From the NCBI GenBank assembly GCA_017591395.1, contig WEDG01000714.1, forward strand, positions 1 to 64,000: a stretch of 64,000 nucleotides of DNA. The letters run 5' to 3'. The stretch is from Schistocephalus solidus. Taxonomy: Eukaryota; Platyhelminthes; Cestoda; Diphyllobothriidea; Diphyllobothriidae. Shown here one piece after another: positions 46,316-57,164 of this stretch. Numbering within the stretch: position 1 is the first letter of the stretch; every line of letters begins with the position of its first letter. A program made the translations under genes and the position numbers. The notes beneath the pieces were generated by a model. It saw only the letters and a program-made list of their open reading frames with translations. It was not told the DNA's origin and searched no databases.

Positions 46316-47528
46316 GCATATGGCTTGTCTGAACTTTTAGATAGGTTATCCACCTCCAACTACTAGTGTACCTTGGGCACAGTTTGCCCGAGTGAGAACT
46401 TCCATGAGACATCAGGCTTGATTGGATGACACCGCCTGTGAGGGAGCTGCGCATCTCCCAATTGACCGCGTAGGGTTCGTGCATCCCCGCAGCAGCCAGA
46501 TTTGTGCCACTAAAAGGAACGTTTTGTTTCTGCTCTGGACTGTGGTTCGAGCTACATGGATCGTGGATAGTGGCCGCTGCCAAAACTTTATACGTGTACA
46601 GGTAATAGAGGCAAACAGGTTTTTTCTGGACATCGATGTGAAGAAAACACGATCAAAACAGCCGTTGGCTTACCATCCGAATGCTTCTGTAGAAAACAAG
46701 CTTTCACGGCCTACCGTAAGACGTGTAGGTAGCATCATAGTTGCCTTTTCGAGGTTTACTGCCAGGTAAATTTGGTTGTGATGGTGGAAAAAGTCCTTTT
46801 CACGATCGCAACCCAGAGCAGCATAGAAGTGAAATCGGTTAGTGAATTGGCAGACATTACGCGTAATTTTTGGCTCAGTGCCATGAATATGCACATATAT
46901 CTCGGAATTTATGACGTATTCCCGGCTATACGATAGGTGGGCTATGGCATGAAATCCTAATCGAAATTCTGAAATTCGTTTTCCATTAGAATACTAGCAT
47001 TGTGTAGCATAATCTCACAATATTTTCACCGCGACGGGATATCGGCTTTTCAACGAATCTCCTGCCGGCCGGCCATCCAGAAAAAAACACAAGAGAAAAT
47101 AATGACTACTTATGCAACAGAAAAATATCCCATTGATTTTCGAGGCCTCTTTAAATTCAAATTTGTTTTAAAATAGATAAAAAGTATTTTTCCTGTAATC
47201 GTTTGTTAGAGAATTACTTAATCTTAAATTTTATTGTAAAGAAAAATTTATCTTTCGGGCTTGAAACGGATTTTCAATTCCCCAATATTTTCGAACACAA
47301 CTTGCAGTTGCAGCAGCGTTGAGCGTTTCAAAATGCAATACTGTAGACCCTGAGTTTAAGGAAAACCATATGTTCCTTCAAACCTCCATATAGGGCTTAT
47401 TCAATTTTTAAATGGCGTAAACCCCATTGAATTTTCTATCAGTGGTTGTTGGGCTTTGAAAATAAAGATTTTTATTGTCGATTTAAAATGCTCTACAAAA
47501 TTTGACCAATAAGCCGGTATATTACTAA
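46316..47528. other. No recognised gene
   Basis: Overlapping short frames on both strands (46296-46894) without domains; the remainder is AT-rich. Confidence 0.35.
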
Positions 47529-47625
47529 GGTTGCAACAGTAAAGACGCAAACAGCTGTTTCATGGTTGTTACAGGTCATCAGGACGCCATATGCCTGGTG
47601 CAGTGAGGTATATAGAGGTCAAGTA
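47529..47625 (+). repeat. Diverged direct repeat, left copy
   Basis: Shares AAGACGCA-AnAGCTGTTT, GGTTGTTAC and CCATATGCCTGGTGCAGTGA with 47757-47856, an offset of about 229 bases. About 80 percent identical by eye. Confidence 0.8.
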
Positions 47626-47756
47626 AGCGCATGACCCTCACTGGTGTGGTTAGTATCTCACTCAATCTCATTCTGTCCGCCAACCAGCTTGCTACTAGCG
47701 ATAAACGAACATTGCATCATAGGACACATGCCACAAAGAGTACACAGGTATGTTGC

Positions 47757-47856
47757 TAAGGGTGCACCAGGCAAGACGCAGATAGCTGTTTTACGGTTGT
47801 TACCGATCATCAGTATGTCATATGCCTTGTGCAGTGAGGTATATATAAAGAAGTAA
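47757..47856 (+). repeat. Diverged direct repeat, right copy
   Basis: Counterpart of 47529-47625; ends with the same GTGCAGTGAGGTATATA string. Confidence 0.8.
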
Positions 47857-48510
47857 TCTTATATGTCAAATGAGTTGAGTAAATGTCATTTTTTTAATTT
47901 GTTAAGTCATTGAATAATCGAAAGAAAAAGGCAAAAGACCTAATTAAGCGTTTTTATCAAACGCGGTTTTGCAGGCCGCCAAAAAAATGTTCACTAATAA
48001 GCTAAGATCCTGGAGTCTCTGAAACACTATGCTTAGTGTTATTGATAATGAGTTCCAGTTTTCCAGCTAACAGTTCATGAGGTTGGTCAGTGAATGTAAA
48101 TGTAAATCTATATAAAAACGTTGAAACACTTGTTGTCAAATCCAGAACTGTTTAGGGTTGGCTGATGACGGTCATGAAACCAAAAAATACACAGCCTTGA
48201 CTCATTGGTCGTTGTCATCTTTTGTTCTGAATCAAAAGTGACCGCATGCAATTGCTTCCAATGACAGTAAATGAGGAAGTGACGAGTATAGACCATGTTT
48301 AACCCACATCGACGACAGTCTCCAACTTGCAAGGTAGTTTTGGGAGTCTGTAGGATGAAGAAACTTGTTTTTTCTGCCTTTCTTTTGCCATCGAAGATAC
48401 CCCTACTTTAGAGTATGGCCAAAACGTAAGGTAACTGGTGACCTTGCATGAATACTTTTATATTTAACGACCACCCCTTATTGAAATGCTGCCTTTAAAA
48501 CTCACCCCAG

Positions 48511-48696
48511 GTTCTTGGAACTGCATTGGCCGTTCTCGGTGGTGCTCTACATCTGCGCTGTCAGACGGAACCCGGAAAAACCCTTGCCATTCCCTGGCTT
48601 CCAACCACCCTGCTTGTTCTTGGAGTTTTCCAGTTTCTGCTTGGCTGTTGGGGAATCCTGGCGATAATTTACAATCATATTTGCGGTTTTGTTGTT
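48511..48696 (+). CDS. Tetraspanin exon: end of TM1, small loop, TM2
   Basis: A 62-codon exon, phase 0 at both ends, between acceptor AAACTCACCCCAG and donor GTGAGT. It starts VLGTALAVLGGALHL (second half of TM1) and has a 20-residue extracellular loop. TM2 follows as TTLLVLGVFQFLLGCWGILA, whose GCWG stands where tetraspanins have the Gly-Cys-Cys-Gly signature, and the exon ends NHICGFVV. Tetraspanins organise membrane microdomains and are prominent on flatworm tegument. The exon for the N-terminus and first half of TM1 was not found upstream; it may be far away. The first in-frame TTG is not a start. Confidence 0.8.
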
Positions 48697-48743
48697 GTGA
48701 GTTTTCCAAGTCTTCCATGAATATCACAACCGTCTTTATTTAG

Positions 48744-48818
48744 CTCGCATCTGGTACCTTACTCGTGGTGCTTTACGAGGCCGCAATGGCTGCCACGCTC
48801 TTCACTAAGGGAAGTGAG
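48744..48818 (+). CDS. Tetraspanin exon: TM3
   Basis: After a 47-bp intron (GTGAGT...TTTATTTAG) the frame continues LASGTLLVVLYEAAMAATLF and TKGSE, a third hydrophobic helix with an internal Glu as is common in tetraspanin TM3. Two donors are possible: GTTGAG at 48819 (phase 0) or GTGAGG at 48814 (phase 1). The second is the better consensus and would fit the loop-exon candidate downstream. Confidence 0.75.
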
Positions 48819-48932
48819 GTTGAGTTCCCTTATCTTTAATCAAACTTTTCATCGTTCAGCACATGCAAATGGTCCGTCACAACTTTAAACCCGACAATTG
48901 TACTCTACAAATACCTGGACATCAAAGAAAGT

Positions 48933-49175
48933 TTGAAGTTAGTTTACCTCCTGGACTTTTTTAAATCTTTGATGAACAAATTTATCATAGACGTTTTTGG
49001 TAAAATGAATTGGTTTCGAAAGAAAGCAAGACAACCTCTAGTGGAAGACGATGAAATGCTCGAGAGATATTGGTCACTTAGAATCTTTCGGCAGTGCTTG
49101 TCAGTAGCCGCCCGACGAGAGTTGATGGTTTTCAAACGTTTGAAATTAAAAGTAAAATTAAAAGGATCAGACTGA
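48933..49175 (+). other. Open frame in tetraspanin intron region, possible loop segment
   Basis: The frame includes KSLMNKFIIDVFGKMNWFRK, which in length and character could be helix A of the tetraspanin large loop. No acceptor lies at a suitable place and no CCG motif follows, so it may equally be chance. No start ATG begins the frame. Confidence 0.2.
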
Positions 49176-49954
49176 GGAAGATCTTGTCATTTTCGTGAAA
49201 CTGAACCACTTCCCACCAGAAGTGAATTTCATAGTCCTATCGGTAAAGAAATAAATTAGAAAAAAATGTTTTGCCGTTTGTGTCGATTGGGCGAGTGATT
49301 GAAAATGAAGGGATTCTTTCAAATCACCACCTACTAAAAATATAAAAAATGCCATTTCCAGATATAATGAATTCTAACCCATGAAGATAAATAAGCAAGC
49401 CCTCAGTTTTCACACCATACAAAAACCAAACGATACGCATATGTTTTGTGTCACAAGAAATTACGAGTTTGGAACTTGCGTTTCAACTGTTTGAGGTGTC
49501 TGTAAGACACAAAAACCTACCCAACTATAACCCAAGCTTTTTGTTCAATAAAAAGGACAATTAATGACCTTATAAAACCAGTTTTCTTATAATAAGACAA
49601 AAAGGAAAGCAGAATGTGTAAATGATTACTGACGATATTATTCTTGAGAAAAGAGTTAACTCACACATCATTTCGACTGAAACCAGGACGACACAGTTTT
49701 TCTTTTTAAAACCACCAGTTTAGGGGAATCTAACAAGCTACAATGCAAATTTTTGAAAAAAATTACCTGGACTTCGTACTTGCCTAAGTATATAATAGCT
49801 TTCAGTGTTGCTAAATTCAATTTGAGTGAATGCAGTAGATTATCCGAAGACATAAATTTGGGTTTGGGCATTATTGCTTTTGTGGGACATGTCGATATAA
49901 ATATAGTGACAATTAACGCAAATCTTTTTGAAACTATTTTTCCAAATCTAACAG

Positions 49955-50094
49955 GTGATTGGCTTGCGTATTTTAATGTGGTCGGTCCGTAAATCCAGTG
50001 GTTATTCTGAATATTTTTTTACAGTAATACGCTCACCAAAGATGCTGCCTACGGTCACAAATTCTTATATGGTTCCTGCTGCCATAACATATGA
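49955..50094 (+). CDS. Possible tetraspanin large-loop exons with premature stop
   Basis: Two short segments, 49955-49988 (acceptor CTAACAG, donor GTAAAT) and 50025-50094 (acceptor TTTTTTTACAG, a 36-bp intron between), join in frame as DWLAYFNVVGPNTLTKDA, then YGHKFLYGSCCHNI and a TGA at 50092-50094. DW followed by SCC is the order of the conserved loop positions in tetraspanins, but the CCG that should come before is missing and no GT donor precedes the stop. The entry phase matches an exon ending at the 48814 donor. Tentative; it may be a decayed exon. Confidence 0.3.
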
Positions 50095-50534
50095 ATAATG
50101 ATGTGTCTCCGCGAAATACAGTTGGTCATGCCCTAAATTTCAAAAAGTGGGATTATTTCCATGCCATAATCCTTATGCTAACATTAATTGCAGTCCCTTA
50201 TGTCCCTGGAATGCGACGCAAAACCATGGGTTCCATTTCCCATGAGCTACGAGGGGGTATGCGCCAAAGTTGAGACCTTTTCAGGCTCTGTCTGAAAGTA
50301 AAATATGAATATTTGAACTGAATTCCATCAGCTACTGCAAATAACCGCAAAATATTCGCAAACTTCCAACAGGTGGTCAGCAGTATACAACTACGGAATT
50401 ATTTACCATACTGACAGCACGGGCACTAGTTTAAAGCCCAGACAAGCGCGTTTCGTCGACCTTGTGGTGCCGATGCCTGAGGCAGCTGCGATGGGTTTGA
50501 TCCATCAATGGATCCCTAAGCTCTTCCCGTTTAT

Positions 50535-50607
50535 TTTCTGGTTTTGTTGTTGTGAGTTTTCAAAGTCTTCCATGAATTTCACAACCATCTTTATTTAGCT
50601 CACATCT
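50535..50607 (+). pseudogene. Duplicated fragment of tetraspanin exon-intron-exon junction
   Basis: GGTTTTGTTGTTGTGAGTTTT, then CTTCCATGAAT, ACAACC and CTTTATTTAGCTC reproduce the end of the TM2 exon, its 47-bp intron and the first bases of the TM3 exon (48681-48753), with three to five changes. It breaks off at CACATCTTAG, giving a stop. A non-functional partial duplication 1.85 kb downstream. Confidence 0.85.
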
Positions 50608-52600
50608 TAGCTGTCAGTATGGTAAACAATTACGCGATCTCTGTCTCGTCTAAGAACTGGCAACAGCTGACGAGCAGGTAAAGTTTAAGATCGCTCCACT
50701 GCATGCCATCCGAGTTGAAAATTAAATGAGCTTTTATACTCATCAGGGAAAAGGTAGGAAACATTTTGCTTATATTTTCACCCAGTTGTTTTCACCATGC
50801 ATTGCAAAGGATAACTCTCCGGCGTTTGCGAATCTGCTAACTGGTTTAAGCGATTCTTCCCCTAGTGATATGTTTTCGCTACTACCTACGTACTCAGTTT
50901 CGGAATATTTAACAGAGAAGGAGCACATTGCAGTGGTTTTCTTCTCTGCAATTGTGTCTTGCCCGTTTTTGGTTTTTCACACCTACACTCCTCTTAGAAT
51001 TGGAGATTCCCAGCATTTTTGTTGAACTGCAGATAACGGCTGAGGTCTGAAGGGTAAGTCTTGGAGCTGCCGATACAAGCGAAAATGCGAGTCCCAAGAA
51101 GTCATTGAGAAGTAGATGCGATCGCTGAGACAAGAGATTTAGTCGCCTGACGTTTCGGATTCCAACTCGAACCCATCAATCAGGGACAGTATCAGATACG
51201 GGTAATTCGTACACAGGGAGTTGCAGTATTTATGGGATGGAGCTGCTACGACAGCTAATCAAGAACGAGTGCCGACTGAGAAGCCTGTTCCAGCCAGCGA
51301 ATAAGCCAATTCTAAGGTTGGTTTCGCCTATCCAATACAAAGGTTACATATTGGTACGCGAGAGAGAATGCAAACGTTTTCAGCATATTAAGGGACTCTG
51401 AGAGAGCCTTTTCTAATGATTCTGTTGGCACCCTACCTAAATTGTTCGATATTATTTTGCTTTATTCGAGAGGCTTTTCCGATGCCATGGCTAGCGATAT
51501 GGTGTCTGCGTACCATTTTATGCCTAAAATACTACTTAATGTTATTGAAAATCGGCTCGCCTAGGTTAATTTAATTACTGTTCTTGACAAATTTCTTAGG
51601 AGAATGTCAGTGAAGGGGTTTGGGGTTTTCTGCTTACTTAGAACTGTGCGAATGCCAACTTTTCACCTAACGTACAGGAAGTGTTTACTTACTAGTCCAA
51701 GAAACGCTTACAACCTATTCAGGTGAAGGCACAATAGGCGGGTCCCAGACAAAATGAAATTTAATTTTGCTACTCAAAAGCTTACAGTAGGTTATCTTGT
51801 GCAGCTGAAGATCCCCAGAATTACCGTGGGCTGCTGTTCGACATTATGTCTACTTATGCGTTTTGGCATTCGGTGCCCTATGCTCTCGGGTTAATTCATT
51901 TTTTCTGGGACCCACATATTGTGCTTCAACGCCGATTCATTTTGACCACCTAATGGAAAATGAATTTCGAACGAACTCAATGCTGGACACTCAGATCACC
52001 TTAGTCAGCAAACACGTCATGGACTAAGTTGGTCCAGATTTTACAAATACGAGATTAGTCGAGGCGGTCACATGAGAATGGTTACGGAATTAAAAGAAAG
52101 GCATAACAGACTAGACCCGGCATAGGAGCCAATCACTTTATGGGGCCAGTGAACACGCCATAGCGTCACAGAAAGTGAAGTCCTCCAAACGAATTCAGAA
52201 AGCAAACTTTCCAGTTGCATCCTTGGACTTTAATATTTACAGAATCAGCTTAGAAACCGCAAAACATAATAAAGTTAACCGATCGTTGCAGTACAGTGAA
52301 ATATAAGGGCAGTTGTTCTTGACTTTACGAGTTTATTATTTACGCAATCTGTTCTGCTATCCATCGCAGAGATCACTTGACCTCATTAAGTTTTCCGGCG
52401 GTTGCCATGGCGCGAAACAGCCATTTTTGCATTCCTTAAGTCCGATAAAGGTAGAAATTGCTCGAACCAATGCATAATATGCGGATTTTTCGACGCGAAT
52501 GCTCCCAATGGAATTTTGTCTAAAGAACTATACTGCTAGATGGTTTTGGCAACTTTGCAAATTCATCCAACTCCACCGAGTTATGAACGAAATATAGTTA
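50608..52600. other. No recognised exon; contains one Penelope hammerhead relic
   Basis: Between the tetraspanin TM3 exon and its TM4 exons no further convincing loop exon was found. The 99-codon frame at 50726-51025 has no known domain. Confidence 0.35.
51145..51188 (-). ncRNA. Penelope-type hammerhead relic (minus strand)
   Basis: On the minus strand GGGTTC and GAATCC pair as stem II, followed by GAAACGTCAGGC. The core is CTGATTGA, with one extra T, and the stem I arm is GTCC. It is the same motif as in the 61.7-62.2-kb array, isolated here and probably inactive. Confidence 0.65.
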
Positions 52601-52639
52601 GAGATCACTTACATGCCTCTCTCAACTTGAAACATGAGC

Positions 52640-53490
52640 AGGAGCCGCTACATTCCTGGGAACTTATGGTTAGGAATGAGATTAGGTTAAGGGAAGGGTT
52701 ACGGTTACAATTAAAAGTATGGTTAATTTTGGGATTGAAGTTAGTGATGGGGTAGAACACGGGAAAATTTACCCTTCTGTGGTCGTTTCCCGGGCCTGTC
52801 AGTGGTGGCCTATGAGAAACTCCTACCGAAATATAGTAAATTTACAGGGACTGCCTTTGACTCGCCCTGCGTCCTTGTACGGTCACATTACCTGAGAGAC
52901 GGAGCTTAGAAACCCGAGGTAACTTCTCTTAATAATACATCGGCCTTCCGAATGATGTTTTCTCAGGCTTTCAGCACGTTTATTTAAATACATAATGTGC
53001 GACAAGGACTTTAAACTGCTGTTTAGCATGCGAAACTTATGGGACTCTTGAAGAAGTATGATTTAATTCCTTAAGAGCTTGTGGTTTTTCGTTTAAACAA
53101 ATTACAACGAGTAAAAGGGTAACTCGGCGAATGTAAACAAATGAATTATAACATATTCGACAGAAGTGTTCTGCAATTGGAGTAAATGGAAAACTTTTAA
53201 GCCCTAAGTACCCTTCTTTTTCGTTTTTAGCCATGCCCAGATGACCTTGTGGCCATGGAAGAGGCGGTGAACAGAATGATTGGTGGTTTCGTCGTCACAC
53301 TTGCGGTTATTCAGTGCTGCACACTGTTCTACACACTCCACTCCCTATGTACCTCTTCTTACGTCATGAAAAATTCAAAGCCGGTCGCAAAACAACGTTC
53401 ATGAGAATGCCTACTCATATGCTGCTCTCAATAGTCTCCCTCCTTTCTCATGGATGGAGGTTTTATTTTTACCCCTGCTATCTGGTTGAT
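52640..53490 (+). repeat. Segmental duplication, unit 1 (contains TM4 exon a)
   Basis: Blocks such as GACTGCCTTTG, GTCACATTACC, GACGGAGCTTAGAAAC, TACATCGGCCTTCC and the exon itself recur in the same order at 53735-54350. Offset measured at the exon start is 942 bp. Identity by eye is about 70-75 percent in noncoding parts. Confidence 0.85.
53231..53404 (+). CDS. Tetraspanin terminal exon, version a (TM4 and C-terminus)
   Basis: After acceptor TTCGTTTTTAG the frame reads PCPDDLVAMEEAVNRMIGGF, then VVTLAVIQCCTLFYTLHSL and a tail SYVMKNSKPVAKQRS with stop TGA, 57 residues. The Cys near the start, an amphipathic segment, a hydrophobic helix with paired Cys (palmitoylation-type CC) and a short basic tail are the normal end of a tetraspanin. 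It is on the same strand as, and 4.4 kb after, the TM3 exon. Version b 942 bp downstream is a duplicate; only one can be used per transcript. Confidence 0.72.
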   Translation, partial: PCPDDLVAMEEAVNRMIGGFVVTLAVIQCCTLFYTLHSLCTSSYVMKNSKPVAKQRS

Positions 53491-53734
53491 ACCTTCATTT
53501 TTGGAGAACTGAAAGAATAATAAACGGGTTTGATTCTATTCTCCGCAAATAGTTCATATTATATTACATAATATTACCGAAAAGTGGATTTTATTCAAGT
53601 CCTCAACTGCGGTTAGGCAGCAAAGTGAGCACCAAATACTTCTACCGGCATATGCTTTTAGCATCATTGCATAAGCTATCCGAATGCAAGGTGAAATAGA
53701 GGTAAAGATATTGCATACCTGGCTGCCTCAACCT

Positions 53735-54350
53735 GATGCGTGAACAGACACTACCTGAGATTCGGATTAGAGTTAGTGTCGGGGTTGTACATGGGAGTAG
53801 TTCCTATCTCTCTATCCCGTCAGTGGGGGCATATGAGGGATTCCAACCGAAGATTAGGTGGACTGCCTTTGGCTCACCTTTCATCCCCGTTCGGTCACAT
53901 ACCCCGGCGACACGGAGCTCAGAAACACGAATAATGTCTTTTAACGATACATCAGTCTTCCAAATGCGTTTTGTGAGCGATTCGGCAAGCTGATTTAAAC
54001 GCAGCCTATGCGATAATGGTTTAAAATTAATGCTTAATATGCCCAATTTGTACTACGCGTTTGGAAGATGCTTCGCTTGTCCACGCGAGCAAATGAATGA
54101 TAATATATTTGGTTGGCATTTTTGTATTTGCAACGTTTCCGTCATAAGTGCTCTGCTGCTTTTCATTTTTAGCCATGCACAGACGATTTTGCGGCGATTG
54201 AGGAGGCAGTGAGCAAGAGGCTGGTTGTGTTTATCGCAGGACTTGCGTTGATTCAGTGCAGCATGGTCTTCTATGTACCTACGTACCTCTTCTTTCGTTA
54301 GGGGAAATGTAAAGCTAACCGCAAAACACCGTTCACGAGAATGCCTTCTC
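53735..54350 (+). repeat. Segmental duplication, unit 2 (contains TM4 exon b)
   Basis: Counterpart of 52640-53490, including about 240 bases of intron upstream of the exon and about 50 bases after its stop (GAGAATGCCTTCTCAT versus GAGAATGCCTACTCAT). Confidence 0.85.
54173..54301 (+). CDS. Tetraspanin terminal exon, version b
   Basis: Acceptor TTCATTTTTAG, then PCTDDFAAIEEAVSKRLVVF, IAGLALIQCSMVFYVP, TYLFFR and stop TAG, 42 residues. Compared with version a, the PC-x-DD start, the EEAV segment and the ALIQC helix are kept. The C-terminal tail is 15 residues shorter because a frame difference after the helix reaches an earlier stop. Conserved splice site, frame and hydrophobic pattern argue for function or recent decay, either as an alternative last exon or as part of a second gene whose other exons lie elsewhere. 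Confidence 0.62.
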   Translation, partial: PCTDDFAAIEEAVSKRLVVFIAGLALIQCSMVFYVPTYLFFR

Positions 54351-54569
54351 ATCTGCTGTACTCAATAGTCTTTGTTTCTTCCACGTCAGCCATCTTGCTT
54401 AATCCTAAAGACCTAAATTTATAGTGTAAATGCGCTACCAGCACGATGATTACATTGTAGCGGTCATCGCTGTATCGCATAAAATACAAGTGTCTGTGGT
54501 GAACATGAGATCGATACTTACATTTGCTAGAATTTTAAGTTCTGCGTAAAATCCCATGTTAAAATTGAA

Positions 54570-54625
54570 AATTTAAGTCGGCAAACATATATTTTTGGTA
54601 ACTCATCATCAGGCTGGTACAATTA
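54570..54625 (-). ncRNA. Hammerhead-like relic at end of Penelope copy (minus strand)
   Basis: The minus strand reads CCTTGTAATTGTACCAGC, then CTGATGA (54612-54606), TGAGTTACC and AAAAATAT. It aligns base for base with plus-strand 60570-60625, where the text is CCGATGA-AGAATTGCC-GAAAACACGTG. Together they suggest an ancestral CUGAUGA-stem II-GAAA core at this place, downstream of the element's coding part. Both copies are decayed. Confidence 0.5.
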
Positions 54626-55351
54626 CAAGGGAAATGAAACTGCGAGGCGATACCAGGGGTTAATAAATAAATGCACTTCCAAGGGCTTTGCAGCCTGCAG
54701 TTGTGCCAGGACCTTATAATCAATTTGCATTACAATTAAGTTCTGTTGGTATGTGGTACTAACTAAACATAAGTAGTTGACTTTATTGATTGTTTGCACA
54801 CCGCCTATATGGTGAGTTCGGCGTGAAGAGATCATTGAGACTGTGTGCAGGGCGGAGGTAGAGTCGAGTATTGGGGTTGAAGATCACTGTCAAGTACGTG
54901 GAGTGAACAACTGCCTTCAGGGGGTGGGGACGTCGTGTGAACACCAACTGAAGTGGTTGTCGGCCACGGAAGAGAGGGCGCATGTACGAGCATCTTCTGA
55001 CAGCAGAGTGCTGGGTTTTTTAGCCGTATGGCCACTGCCTCGGCTGTCGCGAGCACTCGCTGGCATAGGCCTTTAGAGAAGTTGGCTGGTAGACAACCTG
55101 AAAGGCTTCTTTAGGGTTAACGCGGGGATTAGTATCAACTAGATGCGCAAGAATGAACTCGAGATTGATCTAGTTTCACCTTTGCCTAACCAGGCACGTA
55201 TGTGTTCATGTAACCTCTTTTCCAGGCGCCTCATTGTACGGCCAATGTATTCCGCTCCACAGGAGCAAGTTAATGAATAAAAACACATTGATGTGGCCAT
55301 CAACGTGAGTCAGTCTTTACCTACTGCGCGTAGAAGGGGAGAGCTCGTAAA
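54626..55351 (-). mobile_element. Penelope-like element, left arm: GIY-YIG domain and 3' region
   Basis: On the minus strand the arm starts near GAGCTCTCCCCTTCTACGCG (55340) and encodes the endonuclease with MCFYSLTCSCGAEYIGRT and RLEKRLHEHIRAWLGKGE (55290-55170). KEAFQVVYQ follows, then a frameshifted C-terminal region down to 54840 and a noncoding tail to about 54660. It continues the RT core to its right in normal element order. The same segment in opposite orientation is at 55941-56680. Confidence 0.83.
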
Positions 55352-55940
55352 GAATACCCGTAGGTTCGCCGCGGGGAACGCGCTCGTCATGGCTGACTTC
55401 GGGCGTCGTCTTACAAGTTCGCTGGTTGCATCCCCTAGGAAGGGCAGTCTTATGAATACGTCTTTCTTTTCTGCAGTTAAGGTGATGGACTTTGTGGTAT
55501 GTTCCTCAAGATTTCGGAGGATGAATATTTCTGGGTATCCATTTTCACGAAGCGTGTCCTAAAGCTGCTGGAGCGCTGCTTCAACCGCTTCAGGGGAGTA
55601 GACGCGTTGCACCCTAGCTGCCAGTCCCTGGACTAAATTTCGCTTTATGTTCAGGGGAACAAAACTGTGAAAATTGATGTATTGTCCCGTCCAAGTTTTC
55701 TTTCGGCATACCCTAAGTTTAATAGATCCATCCTCTTGCCTTTGGAGAAGGACATCAAGGAAGGCAATTTTGGTACCCATCTCAGACTGTGCAGAAAATT
55801 TGAGTGAGGGATGCATACTGTTAAACTTCTGTACCAGGGCGTCGGTGTCTGTGTTTTCATCCGTCAAGCAGAAGATGTCGTCCACGTACCGACCATAAAG
55901 GTCAAGTTCATCGATGGTGTCCTTAAGACTCGTTTTCTCG
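55352..55940 (-). mobile_element. Penelope-like reverse transcriptase core (partial)
   Basis: The minus strand reads TIDELDLYGRYVDDIFCLTD, with the catalytic YVDD box intact, then KIAFLDVLLQRQEDGSIKLR and further text to AALQQL. After one in-frame stop come DTLRENGYPEIFIL and AEKKDVFIRLPFLG. This is the palm-to-thumb half of a Penelope RT; fingers are missing. The first residues of the 143-codon frame ending at 55990 are antisense of the right arm and do not belong to the RT. Confidence 0.87.
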
Positions 55941-56680
55941 ATCTTTACGAGCTCTCCCCTCCTACGCGTAGGAGGTAAAGACCGACTCACGTTGATGGCT
56001 ACATCAATGTGTATTTACTCATTTACTTGCTCCTGTGGAGCGGAATACATTGGCCGTACAATGTGGCGCCTGGAAAAGAGGGTACGTGAACACATACGTT
56101 CCTGGTTAGGCAAAGGTGAAACTAGATCAATCTTGAGTTCCATTCTTGCGCATCTAGTTGATACTAATTACCGCGTTGACCCTAAAGAAGCCTTTCAGGT
56201 TGTCTACCAGAAACCAGGCAACTTCTCTAAAAGCCTACGCCAACGATTGCTGGCGAAAGCCAAAGCTGTGGCCATACGGCTAACAAACCCAGCACTCTGC
56301 TGTCAGAAGATGCTCGTACATGCGCCCTCTCTTCTGTGGCCGACAACCACTTCAGTTGGTGTTCACACGCCGTCCCCACCCCCTGACGGCAGCTGTTCAC
56401 TCCACGTACTTGACAGTTATCTTCAACCCCAATTCTTGACTCTACCTTCCGCCCTGCACGCAGTCTCAATGACCTCTTCACGCCGAACTCACCATATAGG
56501 CGGTGTGCAAACAATCAATAAAGTCAACTACTTATGTTTAGTTAGTACCACATACCAACAGAACTTAATTGTAATGCAAATTGATTATAAGGTCCTGGCA
56601 CAACTGCAGGCTGCAAAGCCCTTGGAAGTGCATTTATTTATTAACCAGTTCAATATAAAAGCATAGAAATTGCACAAGAC
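55941..56680 (+). mobile_element. Penelope-like element, right arm: inverted second GIY-YIG copy
   Basis: A plus-strand open frame reads MCIYSFTCSCGAEYIGRT, RLEKRVREHIRSWLGKGETR, SILAHLVDTNYRVDPKEAFQ and VVYQKPGNFSKSLRQRLLAK, in one uninterrupted frame to 56666. It is the inverted counterpart of 54660-55351 at about 85-90 percent by eye. The GIY-YIG Tyr, the Arg after IGRT and the Glu in REH are all present. The RT and this arm run in opposite directions, so this frame cannot be part of the same polyprotein. Confidence 0.85.
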
Positions 56681-57164
56681 TGTACTTTCTTTTCAACAGA
56701 ATTTTGAGCATAAACTACAAGGGCAGATAAAATTGACTAATCACACGTTAATCCAAAATGTTTTGAAACCAAATGCACATTTCCAGTTCAGTTCAGTAGA
56801 GAAAAGATGGAATTCCGAAGTCCCTGAACCCAGTAGACGAAGAACTCATTAAGTAAAAGCCAAACGGTGTGACTTGAAGTCAATAGAGGCTACATTCGAT
56901 GGAACTTAATCAATCTGCAAAGCAGTGCTGAGTTTAACATCCGGATTATTTTCAAGTTGTCGTTTGCTACAGAAGTGAACCATATTTTTGCGTTTCTTCC
57001 GGCCTTGCTAATGCTGTTACTTTTTCTTTAAACTAGGCATGCCCTCAACAAACCTTTCTTCACTTGCTTCATGTAACCTCTTACCTAGCGGTGTCTCTGG
57101 GGGGTCCTGACTCTGCGATGTTTAATTCCCTATCAGGTAAGAGGTCGAGGATTGCGCCTGTAAC

